This document shows positions 27,492 through 34,682 of a stretch of 64,000 nt of DNA, one piece after another (the first letter of the stretch is position 1; every line of letters starts with the position of its first letter). The notes beneath the pieces were generated by a model. The model was given only the letters and a program-made list of their open reading frames with translations, had not been told where the DNA came from and searched no databases. The translations under genes were made by a program, and so were the position numbers. Origin of the DNA: Soehngenia longivitae (GTDB taxonomy: Bacteria > Bacillota > Clostridia > Tissierellales > Tissierellaceae). The stretch lies in NCBI RefSeq assembly GCF_004684055.1, contig NZ_SRIB01000002.1:124001-188000 (forward strand), in the 5' to 3' direction.

Positions 27492-27797
27492 ATGGAAATT
27501 ATTTTAACAGATTCTGCTAAAGAGGAATTAAATAAAGTCCTTGAAAGTAGAAAAAACAAAGACAAAGTATTGAGAATTTTTTTAGCAGGCTATGGTTGAA
27601 GTGGTCCAAGTTTTGGAATGGCTCTGGACGAGCCAAAAGCAGAAGATACAGAAGTTGAGGCTGATGGATTTAAATTTTATATAGAGGATTTGGCTTTTGA
27701 AAATTTTGATTCATTCACCATAGACTATAGTGACAATTGGCTAAGACGAGGTTTTAGTATTTTGCCAAATGGTTTGAAAGAACAAACAAGTTGTTAA
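27492..27797 (+). CDS. HesB/IscA-like selenoprotein (UGA at codon 36 read as selenocysteine)
   Basis: The frame from ATG 27492 (after GGAGTGATG) runs 101 codons to TAA 27795-27797 with one in-frame TGA at 27597-27599. The context LRIFLAGYG-U-SGPSFGMALDEP matches HesB-like selenoproteins, in which Sec occupies a cysteine position of the IscA-type Fe-S carrier fold. A hairpin with stem GGCTC/GAGCC and loop TGGAC begins 20 bases after the TGA, where a bacterial SECIS is expected. Coding character continues past the TGA and the gene has its own promoter and terminator. A conventional gene caller would split or miss it. The cellular role is unknown. Confidence 0.88.
27620..27634 (+). promoter_or_regulatory. 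SECIS-like hairpin
   Basis: The five-base-pair stem GGCTC/GAGCC has the loop TGGAC, with guanines in the loop as SelB-binding bacterial SECIS elements require. Flanking TTTT and AAAA could extend it. It lies within the coding frame 20 bases after the UGA. Confidence 0.75.
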
Positions 27798-27799
27798 AC

Positions 27800-27829
27800 A
27801 AAAAAAGGTGGGTACCCCACCTTTTTTTT
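27800..27829 (+). terminator. Terminator after the selenoprotein gene
   Basis: The stem GGTGGG/CCCACC with a TAC loop lies between an A tract and eight T residues. It ends the selenoprotein transcript just before the mgtE promoter. Confidence 0.92.
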
Positions 27830-27830
27830 G

Positions 27831-27839
27831 TGCTATAAT
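27831..27839 (+). promoter_or_regulatory. Extended -10 promoter for the mgtE leader
   Basis: TGCTATAAT is an extended -10 element (TGn plus perfect TATAAT). No clear -35 box exists because that position lies in the upstream terminator. The transcript should begin near 27846. Confidence 0.6.
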
Positions 27840-27867
27840 ATAGTTGCATTTTATTTTGAAAGGAGTG

Positions 27868-27957
27868 ATGGCTGTGGATTCTAGTCCGCTGCCCGAAGGT
27901 AAAAGCTTAATAACTGGAACCACAGCCATTGTCTGTGGTTCCTCAAAATTCGAATAA
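27868..27957 (+). CDS. 29-residue upstream ORF in the mgtE leader (candidate leader peptide)
   Basis: AAAGGAG at 27859-27865 is followed after two bases by ATG 27868, and 29 codons run to TAA 27955-27957. The peptide begins MAVDSSPLPEGKS and ends CGSSKFE. Two prolines sit among acidic and serine residues. The stop codon is fused to the mgtE ribosome binding site (TAAGGAGG) and lies 11 bases from the mgtE ATG. The ORF spans every helix of the leader. Proline- and acid-containing leader peptides govern mgtA in Salmonella (MgtL), so a comparable role is plausible but unproven. Confidence 0.55.
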   Translation: MAVDSSPLPEGKSLITGTTAIVCGSSKFE

Positions 27958-27964
27958 GGAGGAA
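27868..27964 (+). promoter_or_regulatory. Mutually exclusive helices in the mgtE leader (candidate Mg-responsive switch)
   Basis: ATGGCTGTGG (27868-27877) is perfectly complementary to CCACAGCCAT (27920-27929). The same strand can instead form GGAACCACAG (27916-27925) with CTGTGGTTCC (27933-27942). When the second helix is absent, TTCCTC (27939-27944) can pair with GAGGAA (27959-27964), covering the mgtE ribosome binding site. The first helix encloses small nested pairs (AGT/ACT, GCT/AGC, GCC/GGT). This is a switch layout, but it does not match M-box or fluoride riboswitch consensus as I know them. Confidence 0.55.
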
Positions 27965-27968
27965 TACT

Positions 27969-29318
27969 ATGGACAAAGAAAAAGAATTAGAGATGATTTT
28001 AGACTTAGTTGCGAGTAAGAAATACGTAGAGCTAAAAGAAATTCTCAAAGATATGAATGAAGTAGATCTAGCCGATATTTTAAATGAAATTGAAGCTCAG
28101 ACTGCGGTTTTACTTTTTAGAATGCTTCCTAAAGGCCTAGCTGTTGATGTATTTGCACATCTAACTATAGAAAGGCAAAAAGAAATTATCAATGTCATAA
28201 CAGACAAGGAACTCAAATACATCGTAGAAGAATTGTACTTTGACGACATGATAGACCTTTTAGAAGAGATGCCAGCAAATGTAGTAAATAAGATACTTCT
28301 ACAGTCCAACAAAGATGAGAGAGACTTGATAAATCAATTTTTGAAATATCCCGAAGATTCTGCGGGAAGCATAATGACTATTGAATATGTGGATTTAAAG
28401 AAAAAGATGACGGTAAAAGAAGCCTTACAGCATATAAAAGAGACAGGACTTACTAAAGAAACGGTTTACACATGCTATGTAACCGATGAAAATAGAAAGC
28501 TAGAAGGCATAATTTCCCTTAGAAAACTGGTTACATCTGATCTAGATCAAATAATTGAGGACATCATGGAAAGAGATGTCATTTATGTAAACACTCATGA
28601 CGATCAAGAGACAGTTGCCAATATATTTAGAAAATATGGATTTTTAGCACTTCCGGTAGTTGACAATGAAAATAGACTCACAGGGATTATAACTGTAGAT
28701 GATATAATGGATGTAATGGAGCAGGAAGCAACTGAAGACTTTCAAAAGATGGCAGCTATGGCACCATCTGACGAAGCTTATCTAGAGTCAAGTGTGTTTG
28801 AATTAGCAAGACACAGGATATTTTGGCTATTGATTTTAATGGTATCAGCTACCATTTCAGGAAGTATAATAAGTGGAGCAGAAGAAGTCTTAACAGCTAT
28901 GATAGTATTAAATTCATTTATCCCAATGCTTATGGATACCGCTGGTAATTCTGGGAGCCAATCATCTACATTGGTAATAAGAGGGCTGGCAACAGGTGAA
29001 ATCGAGATGGGAGATTTTCTAAAAGTCTTATGGAAAGAATTCAGGATTTCTATAGTTGTGGGCATTGTTCTTGCTTTTGTAAATTTCCTGAGACTGTATT
29101 ATTTAGTAAAAATTGACTTTAATATAGCGCTTTTAGTTTCATTAACCCTGATTGTGACGATAGTGATTTCAAAACTATTAGGGGGTACATTGCCTTTAGT
29201 AGCAAAGAAATTTAAAATTGACCCAGCAATTATGGCTGGACCACTTATCACAACAATCGCTGATGCAACAAGTTTGACAATATACTTCTACTTCGCAAAA
29301 TTGATTTTGCACATTTAA
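27969..29318 (+). CDS. mgtE: Magnesium transporter MgtE
   Basis: A 449-residue Mg2+ channel. A cytosolic MgtE N domain (residues 1-130) is followed by two CBS domains (about 135-255), which sense Mg2+. Five membrane helices follow (about 280-449), including the conserved pore region FIPMLMDTAGNSGSQSSTLVIRG. Length and order agree with characterised MgtE. AGGAGG precedes the ATG by six bases and is shared with the leader ORF stop. It is the only ion transporter in the window. Confidence 0.96.
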   Translation: MDKEKELEMILDLVASKKYVELKEILKDMNEVDLADILNEIEAQTAVLLFRMLPKGLAVDVFAHLTIERQKEIINVITDKELKYIVEELYFDDMIDLLEEMPANVVNKILLQSNKDERDLINQFLKYPEDSAGSIMTIEYVDLKKKMTVKEALQHIKETGLTKETVYTCYVTDENRKLEGIISLRKLVTSDLDQIIEDIMERDVIYVNTHDDQETVANIFRKYGFLALPVVDNENRLTGIITVDDIMDVMEQEATEDFQKMAAMAPSDEAYLESSVFELARHRIFWLLILMVSATISGSIISGAEEVLTAMIVLNSFIPMLMDTAGNSGSQSSTLVIRGLATGEIEMGDFLKVLWKEFRISIVVGIVLAFVNFLRLYYLVKIDFNIALLVSLTLIVTIVISKLLGGTLPLVAKKFKIDPAIMAGPLITTIADATSLTIYFYFAKLILHI

Positions 29319-29357
29319 ATTATTAACAATTCTTAACAAAATAAGCAACGGTTATTG

Positions 29358-29387
29358 TTGACAACATCAGGGTATAAATAGTATAAT
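29358..29387 (+). promoter_or_regulatory. Upstream promoter P1 of veg
   Basis: TTGACA (29358-29363) and TATAAT (29382-29387) with an 18-base spacer, 38 bases upstream of a second promoter. Tandem strong promoters suit veg, a strongly expressed vegetative gene in B. subtilis. Confidence 0.65.
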
Positions 29388-29396
29388 ATTAAACGT

Positions 29397-29425
29397 TTGA
29401 CATTTTTATATTTTCATGTTATACT
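29397..29425 (+). promoter_or_regulatory. Main promoter P2 of veg
   Basis: TTGACA (29397-29402), 17 bases, TATACT (29420-29425). The expected start point is near 29432, giving a leader of about 70 bases with two hairpins. Confidence 0.8.
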
Positions 29426-29449
29426 ATACCTATGATGAGTGTCCCTACA

Positions 29450-29481
29450 CTCCTTCTGCCCCATTTAAGGGAGATTTTTTT
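29450..29481 (+). terminator. Terminator-like hairpin inside the veg leader
   Basis: CTCCTT (29450-29455) can pair with AAGGGAG (29467-29473, one bulged base), followed by seven T residues (29475-29481) just before the veg ribosome binding site. A small hairpin AGTGT/ACACT (29438-29451) precedes it and competes for two bases. It looks like an attenuator. Confidence 0.5.
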
Positions 29482-29501
29482 GGAAGGTGGTTTTGATAGG
29501 T

Positions 29502-29738
29502 ATGGATAGTATAACTAAAATCAGAGAAGATTTAGAGGAATGCATTGGGAAAAAAGTAAGGCTTAAAGCAAACAAAGGTAGAAAGAAGACAACTATCAGA
29601 GAGGGAATACTAGAATCTGCATATCCAAGTCTTTTCGTAGTGAGAATCAATAATGACTATGACAACACCAGAATGGTAAGTTACACTTATTCTGATGTGC
29701 TAACATCTACTGTGGAAATCACAATTTTAGAAGATTAA
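29502..29738 (+). CDS. veg: Veg family protein
   Basis: A 78-residue small beta-barrel protein. GKKVRLKANKGRKKTTIREGILESAYPSLFVV and YTYSDVLTSTVEI match Veg of B. subtilis, which influences biofilm formation and SinR activity. It lies before ispE as in Bacillus, without the sspF gene. GGAAGGTGG is 11 bases before ATG 29502; in-frame TTG 29493 or GTG 29487 are possible alternatives. Confidence 0.9.
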   Translation: MDSITKIREDLEECIGKKVRLKANKGRKKTTIREGILESAYPSLFVVRINNDYDNTRMVSYTYSDVLTSTVEITILED

Positions 29739-29766
29739 AAATGTTTCAATGACATAAATATAGTAT

Positions 29767-29795
29767 AAGGACCTGTTCAAAGCAGGCCCTTTTTC
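29767..29795 (+). terminator. Terminator after veg
   Basis: GGaCCTG / CAGGcCC with one mismatch and the loop TTCAAAG is followed by five T residues. Confidence 0.78.
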
Positions 29796-29816
29796 ATTTT
29801 AAAAAATAAAAATATA

Positions 29817-29825
29817 TGATATAAT
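29817..29825 (+). promoter_or_regulatory. Extended -10 element before ispE
   Basis: TGATATAAT (TGn plus perfect TATAAT) lies 28 bases before the ispE start. The -35 region is A/T rich without a clear TTGACA. Confidence 0.5.
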
Positions 29826-29853
29826 TATATAAAACAATGCGAGGAGAGATACA

Positions 29854-30696
29854 GTGGTTTACGAGATAGATGCACACGCAAAAGTTAACCTTGCACTTGA
29901 TGTATTGAAAAAAAGAGAAGATGGGTATCATGAAATTCGATCGATAATGCAAGAGATATCACTTTGCGATAAATTGATATTTAAAGAAATCAAAACTGGA
30001 TTTAAATTACACACTAACAATAAAAATTTGCCAGTCGATAAATCCAATTTAGTCTATAAAGCATACGAAAAGATGGCTCAGATAGCTAACACAAATGTAG
30101 GGGTAGAAGTAGAAATAATCAAAAACATACCTCTTTCTGCAGGACTCGCTGGAGGAAGTACCAATGCAGCTGCTACTTTACTCATGCTAAATGAGATTTG
30201 GAAGCTAGACTTACCCATAGAAAAGCTCATGCAAATAGGAGAAGAACTAGGTTCAGACGTTGCTTTTTGCTTAGTTGGTGGTACAAAACTAGCAGAAGGC
30301 AAAGGCGAAAAATTAAAAGAGGTTAAACCATTTAAAAATAAACACATACTGCTTGTAAACCCGGGATTTGAGATTTCAACACCATATGTTTACAGCAAAA
30401 TAAAGATCGATAACAAAAGAATTGACATAGAGGGACTTATCAAAGCAATAGAGGCAGATGATTTATTTAGTGTAGCTAATAAGTTAGAAAACAAGATGGA
30501 AGAAGTAGTATTTAAGGAATTTCCGATTATCAGGGATATCAAAGATTACATGCTTAAAAATGGAGCGATAGGGGCTTTGATGAGCGGAAGTGGAGCGAGC
30601 GTATTTGCTATATACGAAGATGTTGAAAAATTAGAATACACAAAGGGAAAAATGGAGAAAATTTATCCATATTGCTTCCATACTTTGACGGTATAA
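29854..30696 (+). CDS. ispE: 4-diphosphocytidyl-2-C-methyl-D-erythritol kinase
   Basis: A 280-residue GHMP kinase of the non-mevalonate isoprenoid pathway. Visible are AHAKVNLALDVLKKREDGYHEI at the N-terminus, the ATP-binding loop PLSAGLAGGSTNAAATLL (about 93-110) and GALMSGSGASVFAIY near the C-terminus. It starts with GTG 29854, seven bases after GAGGAG. It is the last gene of the Bacillus-like block. Confidence 0.94.
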   Translation: MVYEIDAHAKVNLALDVLKKREDGYHEIRSIMQEISLCDKLIFKEIKTGFKLHTNNKNLPVDKSNLVYKAYEKMAQIANTNVGVEVEIIKNIPLSAGLAGGSTNAAATLLMLNEIWKLDLPIEKLMQIGEELGSDVAFCLVGGTKLAEGKGEKLKEVKPFKNKHILLVNPGFEISTPYVYSKIKIDNKRIDIEGLIKAIEADDLFSVANKLENKMEEVVFKEFPIIRDIKDYMLKNGAIGALMSGSGASVFAIYEDVEKLEYTKGKMEKIYPYCFHTLTV

Positions 30697-30742
30697 ATTC
30701 ATAAAAGTAATAGCAATTGCAACTATTTGGGCAGGCAATACC

Positions 30743-30758
30743 TGCCTAATATTCGGCG
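30743..30758. promoter_or_regulatory. Upstream activator-like site, copy 1
   Basis: TGCCTAATATTCGGCG is a near copy of the 16-base dyad TGCC-N8-GGCA found twice more in the locus. It lies 21 bases (two helical turns) from copy 2. A separate inverted repeat GGCAGG/CCTGCC overlaps its left end. Confidence 0.68.
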
Positions 30759-30763
30759 GTAAA

Positions 30764-30779
30764 TGCCTAAAATTCGGCA
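30764..30779. promoter_or_regulatory. Upstream activator-like site, copy 2
   Basis: TGCCTAAAATTCGGCA is identical to the copy at 32216-32231. It ends 12 bases before the regulator start codon and so overlaps the ribosome binding region, which suggests autoregulation of the activator gene. Confidence 0.72.
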
Positions 30780-30791
30780 CGGAGGGATATT

Positions 30792-32186
30792 ATGAAAGAT
30801 ACGTTTTTAAGGGAAAATATTTTTGAAGTATTAGATTATTTAGAGGAAGGGATACACATCATAGATGCCTCTGGTAAGAGCATATATTACAACGCTTTTG
30901 CTCAGATGATTGACGGAGTAGAACTAAAAAAAGCCATTGGCAAGCACTTATTAGAGATATACCCTTCGCTAGATGAAGAAACGAGTACTTTACTTACTGC
31001 GATTAGGACTGGGGAACCAATACTCAGAAAAGAGCAAACTTTTGTAAACTATAAGGGGGAGAAGATAACTACAATAAATTCGACTATCCCAATTAAGAGC
31101 AAGGGTAAAATACTGGGAGCGATAGAGATTTCAAGAGATATAACCCAAGTTAGAGAACTCTCAGAAAAAGTGGTAGACTTGCAGAGTCAACTGTTTAAGA
31201 AAAACGATAAAATTAGCCCAACCAATGAATACGCAAAATACACGTTTTATGATATTGTAGGCAACAACAAAGAGATATTGAAGTTAAAAGCTTTAGCTAA
31301 AAAAGCTTCTGAATCTGACGTACCTGTGATGATATCAGGAGAAACTGGAACTGGAAAGGAACTCTTTGTTCATTCTATTCACAGTGGGAGCAAGAGAAGA
31401 CATGGACCTTTCATAGCTCAAAACTGTGCAGCTTTACCTTCAAACCTCTTGGAAGGAATACTATTTGGAACATCAAAGGGTGGGTTTACGGGTGCTGAGG
31501 ACAGACCTGGACTATTTGAATTAGCTAATGGCGGGACATTGTTCCTAGATGAAATAAATTCCATGCCCCTTGAACTTCAACCCAAACTTTTGAGAGTGCT
31601 TCAAGATGGCAATGTAAGAAGAGTTGGAGATACAAAAGTTAAAAATGTAGATGTTAGGATAATCACAGCACTAAATATTCAGCCTGAGGAAGCCATAGAA
31701 AAGAAGATGCTAAGAAAAGACCTCTTTTATAGACTAAATGTAATCACTTTAGAGATACCGCCACTAAGAGAAAGAAAAGATGACATAGAAACGCTAACCA
31801 ATCATTTTATAGAAAAGTACAATATGCTTTTAAACAAGGAAACTAAAGGCATATCTAAAAAGGCTTTAGATCTGTTGAAAAGCTATGATTGGGAAGGCAA
31901 TGTGCGTGAATTAGAACACCTCATTGAAGGAGTCATGAGCATCTACGATGTAGATATAATAGATATAGAACACCTACCTGAAAAGATGAAAAGGATTGCT
32001 AACAAAAAGAATAAGAGAAAGTTTGAATTGGATTTAAACCAAGTTCTAAGTGAAACAGAAAGAAATTTGATATTAGAAGCATTGCAAGCGACAGATGGAA
32101 ATATATCCAAAGCAAGTGAAGCGTTAAATATACCAAGACAAACCCTACAATACAAAATCCAAAAGTATAACATTGAGTTGAGATGA
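30792..32186 (+). CDS. PAS-domain sigma-54-dependent transcriptional activator of the lysine operon
   Basis: A 464-residue enhancer-binding protein. A PAS sensor domain (about 10-120) precedes the AAA+ sigma-54 activation domain, with Walker A GETGTGKE (about 183-190), a GGFTGA sigma-contact loop and Walker B GTLFLDEI. The C-terminal Fis-type helix-turn-helix is GNISKASEALNIPRQTLQYKIQ. The loop reads GGFTGA instead of GAFTGA. It resembles RocR-type amino-acid catabolism regulators. It sits between two groups of identical dyads and directly before a sigma-54 promoter, so it very likely activates kdd-kam. The PAS ligand is unknown. Confidence 0.93.
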   Translation: MKDTFLRENIFEVLDYLEEGIHIIDASGKSIYYNAFAQMIDGVELKKAIGKHLLEIYPSLDEETSTLLTAIRTGEPILRKEQTFVNYKGEKITTINSTIPIKSKGKILGAIEISRDITQVRELSEKVVDLQSQLFKKNDKISPTNEYAKYTFYDIVGNNKEILKLKALAKKASESDVPVMISGETGTGKELFVHSIHSGSKRRHGPFIAQNCAALPSNLLEGILFGTSKGGFTGAEDRPGLFELANGGTLFLDEINSMPLELQPKLLRVLQDGNVRRVGDTKVKNVDVRIITALNIQPEEAIEKKMLRKDLFYRLNVITLEIPPLRERKDDIETLTNHFIEKYNMLLNKETKGISKKALDLLKSYDWEGNVRELEHLIEGVMSIYDVDIIDIEHLPEKMKRIANKKNKRKFELDLNQVLSETERNLILEALQATDGNISKASEALNIPRQTLQYKIQKYNIELR

Positions 32187-32208
32187 GCCTTTGAGGCTCT
32201 TTTTTTTA
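32185..32208 (+). terminator. Terminator after the sigma-54 activator gene
   Basis: GAGCC-TTTGA-GGCTC followed by nine T residues. It separates the regulator transcript from the kdd-kam operon. Confidence 0.88.
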
Positions 32209-32215
32209 TACGTAA

Positions 32216-32231
32216 TGCCTAAAATTCGGCA
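32216..32231. promoter_or_regulatory. Upstream activator-like site, copy 3 (kam enhancer)
   Basis: TGCCTAAAATTCGGCA, identical to copy 2, lies 85 bases upstream of the -24 element of the sigma-54 promoter, a normal enhancer distance. Confidence 0.78.
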
Positions 32232-32300
32232 ATAAAAACCTTTTCCTGATTTATTAAAATACGAAGTGAGCAAAATAGCTATTTTTTTAACAAAGATTTA

Positions 32301-32317
32301 TTGGCATGAAAATTGCA
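32301..32317 (+). promoter_or_regulatory. Sigma-54 promoter of the kdd-kam operon
   Basis: TTGGCATGAAAATTGCA fits the -24/-12 consensus TTGGCACG-N4-TTGCW with one deviation. GG and GC are spaced by ten bases. The start point should fall near 32328, leaving a leader of about 30 bases. Confidence 0.88.
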
Positions 32318-32356
32318 TTAAATAATAGTGTAAAAAAATATGAGGAGGAGATGCCA

Positions 32357-33394
32357 ATGAAAAAAGGAAGCCCATATGGAGTACACAGAGTTATTGAGCC
32401 AAAAGGTGTACTACCACAACCAGCATTAAAGATTGACAATACTATGGAAATTTATGACAATGAGATACTTATCGATGTAAAAACTTTAAATGTTGACTCA
32501 GCTAGCTTTACTCAAATAGAAGAGCAAGCAAAAGGTGATGTCGAAGAAATCAAAAAAATCATGATGAGTATAGTTGCTGAGAGAGGGAAACATCAAAATC
32601 CAGTTACAGGGTCAGGTGGAATGTTAATTGGTACTGTTGAACAAATTGGACCAGCTTTAGAAGGTAAGACCGATTTAAAAGTAGGAGATAAAATCGCAAC
32701 TTTAGTTTCTTTATCGCTTACTCCTCTTAGGATAGACGAAATACTTGAAGTGAGAAAAGACATAGATCAAGTTGACATCAAAGGCAAAGCAATATTATTT
32801 GAATCAGGAATATACGCAAAATTACCAGAGGACATACCAGAAAATCTAGCACTTTCAGTTTTAGACGTTGCTGGAGCACCAGCACAAACTGCAAAATTAG
32901 TTAAACCTGGAGATACGGTAGTAGTATTAGGCGGAACAGGTAAATCAGGAATGCTCTGCTTATATGAAGCAAAGAAAAGAGCAGGAGTTACTGGAAAAGT
33001 TATCTGCATAGGCAGTAGAGATGAAACTATAAACAGGGTAAAACAAGCAAATTTAGCTGATGTATACATCAAGGCTAATGCACAAGATGCAGTAGAAATC
33101 ATGGAAAAAGTTGCAGAAGCAACAAATGGGGAAATGGCAGACATAGTAATAAATACTGTAAACATTCCAAACACTGAAATGTCATCAATCCTTGCAACTA
33201 AAGATGAGGGGTTAGTATATTTCTTCTCAATGGCAACAAGCTTTACAAAAGCTGCTTTAGGAGCTGAAGGAGTAGGTAAAGACGTTACTATGATCATTGG
33301 AAACGGATACACTAAAGGACATGCTGAAATAGCACTTAACTTAATGAGAGAATCAGAAACCTTAAGAAAAATATTCACAGAGCTTTATGCTTAG
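32357..33394 (+). CDS. kdd: L-erythro-3,5-diaminohexanoate dehydrogenase
   Basis: A 345-residue NAD-dependent dehydrogenase with a Rossmann motif ([20 protein letters not shown], about 190-210). It matches Kdd, which oxidatively deaminates 3,5-diaminohexanoate to 5-amino-3-oxohexanoate in lysine fermentation. The frame is open further upstream, but an earlier ATG (32306) lies inside the sigma-54 promoter. GGAGG at 32344-32348 is eight bases from ATG 32357. kamA follows after 23 bases. Confidence 0.93.
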   Translation: MKKGSPYGVHRVIEPKGVLPQPALKIDNTMEIYDNEILIDVKTLNVDSASFTQIEEQAKGDVEEIKKIMMSIVAERGKHQNPVTGSGGMLIGTVEQIGPALEGKTDLKVGDKIATLVSLSLTPLRIDEILEVRKDIDQVDIKGKAILFESGIYAKLPEDIPENLALSVLDVAGAPAQTAKLVKPGDTVVVLGGTGKSGMLCLYEAKKRAGVTGKVICIGSRDETINRVKQANLADVYIKANAQDAVEIMEKVAEATNGEMADIVINTVNIPNTEMSSILATKDEGLVYFFSMATSFTKAALGAEGVGKDVTMIIGNGYTKGHAEIALNLMRESETLRKIFTELYA

Positions 33395-33417
33395 TAAAAA
33401 TATTTGGAGGTATTAAA

Positions 33418-34680
33418 ATGAGAAAATACAACGAGATTCCGTTGTGGAAAGATGTAACAGAAAATGAATGGAATGACTGGAAATGGCAAGTAAGAAATAG
33501 AGTTTCTGATGTTGAAACTTTAAGTCAAATCATAAATTTGACTGAACAAGAAAAACAAGACATAAATGAAGTACTTAAAAAATTCAGAATGGGTATCACT
33601 CCATACTATGCATCATTAATGGATCCAGATGATCCACATTGTCCTGTTAGAATGCAAGCTGTGCCAACAATAGCAGAAACTCACATATCAGGCGCAGACA
33701 TGGAAGATCCTCTTCATGAAGATGCTGATTCACCAGTTCCTGGGCTTACACATAGATATCCAGACAGAGTATTGTTCCTAATAACAGACCAATGCTCAAT
33801 GTATTGCAGGCATTGTACAAGGAGAAGATTTGCAGGACAAAAGGACTCTCCAGCTTCAATGGAAAGAATAGATGCTAGCATTGAATACATCAGAAATACA
33901 CCACAAGTTAGAGATGTATTGTTATCAGGTGGAGATGCACTATTAATTGGAGATGATAGACTTGAATACATCATCAGCAAATTGAGAGAAATACCTCATG
34001 TTGAGATAATCAGAATTGGTAGTAGAGTTCCAGTTGTTATGCCACAAAGAATTACTGATGATTTAGTGAACATGTTGAAGAAATATCATCCAATATGGTT
34101 AAATACACACTTTAATCATCCAAAAGAGATTACACCTGAATCAATGGAAGCTTGTAGAAAATTAGCAGATGCAGGCATACCTTTAGGGAACCAATCAGTA
34201 CTTTTAAGAGGTGTAAACGACTGCCCACATATCATGAAAGACTTAGTTCATGGGCTCGTTAAGATGAGAGTTAGACCTTATTACATTTATCAATGTGATT
34301 TATCAATGGGAATTGAACACTTCAGAACCAAAGTATCAAAGGGAATCGAAATCATTGAAGCTTTAAGAGGACATACATCAGGTTATGCTGTACCAACATT
34401 TGTAGTTGATGCTCCTGGAGGAGGAGGAAAGATTCCAGTAATGCCACAATACTTGATTTCTCAATCTCCAACTAAAGTAGTTTTAAGAAACTACGAAGGA
34501 GTAATCACAACTTATGTTGAGCCAAATCACCTTGAAGAAGAATGCCACTGCGATGTATGCCAAGGCAAAAAAGAATCTAAATCCACTGGAGTAGCTGGAC
34601 TTCTTGAAGGCAATGAAGTAAAAAATCTCGAGCCAAGCTATTTAGAAAGACATGAAAGAAGTAAGAAACACAACAAATAG
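33418..34680 (+). CDS. kamA: L-lysine 2,3-aminomutase
   Basis: A 420-residue radical SAM/PLP enzyme that converts L-lysine to L-beta-lysine, the first step of the pathway. The cluster cysteines are C126, C130 and C133 (CSMYCRHC). The PLP lysine is expected at Lys338 in [12 protein letters not shown]. The zinc-binding C-terminal CHCDVC is present. The length matches clostridial KamA. GGAGG lies nine bases before the ATG and kamB begins two bases after the stop. Confidence 0.97.
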   Translation: MRKYNEIPLWKDVTENEWNDWKWQVRNRVSDVETLSQIINLTEQEKQDINEVLKKFRMGITPYYASLMDPDDPHCPVRMQAVPTIAETHISGADMEDPLHEDADSPVPGLTHRYPDRVLFLITDQCSMYCRHCTRRRFAGQKDSPASMERIDASIEYIRNTPQVRDVLLSGGDALLIGDDRLEYIISKLREIPHVEIIRIGSRVPVVMPQRITDDLVNMLKKYHPIWLNTHFNHPKEITPESMEACRKLADAGIPLGNQSVLLRGVNDCPHIMKDLVHGLVKMRVRPYYIYQCDLSMGIEHFRTKVSKGIEIIEALRGHTSGYAVPTFVVDAPGGGGKIPVMPQYLISQSPTKVVLRNYEGVITTYVEPNHLEEECHCDVCQGKKESKSTGVAGLLEGNEVKNLEPSYLERHERSKKHNK

Positions 34681-34682
34681 TC

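Noticed and set aside
27492-27599. Reading the HesB-like gene as a pseudogene truncated at TGA
   Set aside because: Coding continues in frame to a TAA with family-consistent residues, and a SECIS-like hairpin sits at the right distance, so Sec insertion explains the TGA better.
27846-27968. M-box (ykoK) or fluoride riboswitch before mgtE
   Set aside because: The leader is too short for an M-box and I could not place the conserved core of either class; an Rfam scan would settle it.
30730-30746. GGCAGG/CCTGCC hairpin as the ispE terminator
   Set aside because: There is no T tract after it and it overlaps the first activator-like dyad, so a protein-binding role is at least as likely.
32306-32356. 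Start of kdd at ATG 32306
   Set aside because: This ATG lies inside the -24/-12 sigma-54 promoter and lacks a ribosome binding site; ATG 32357 follows AGGAGGAG.
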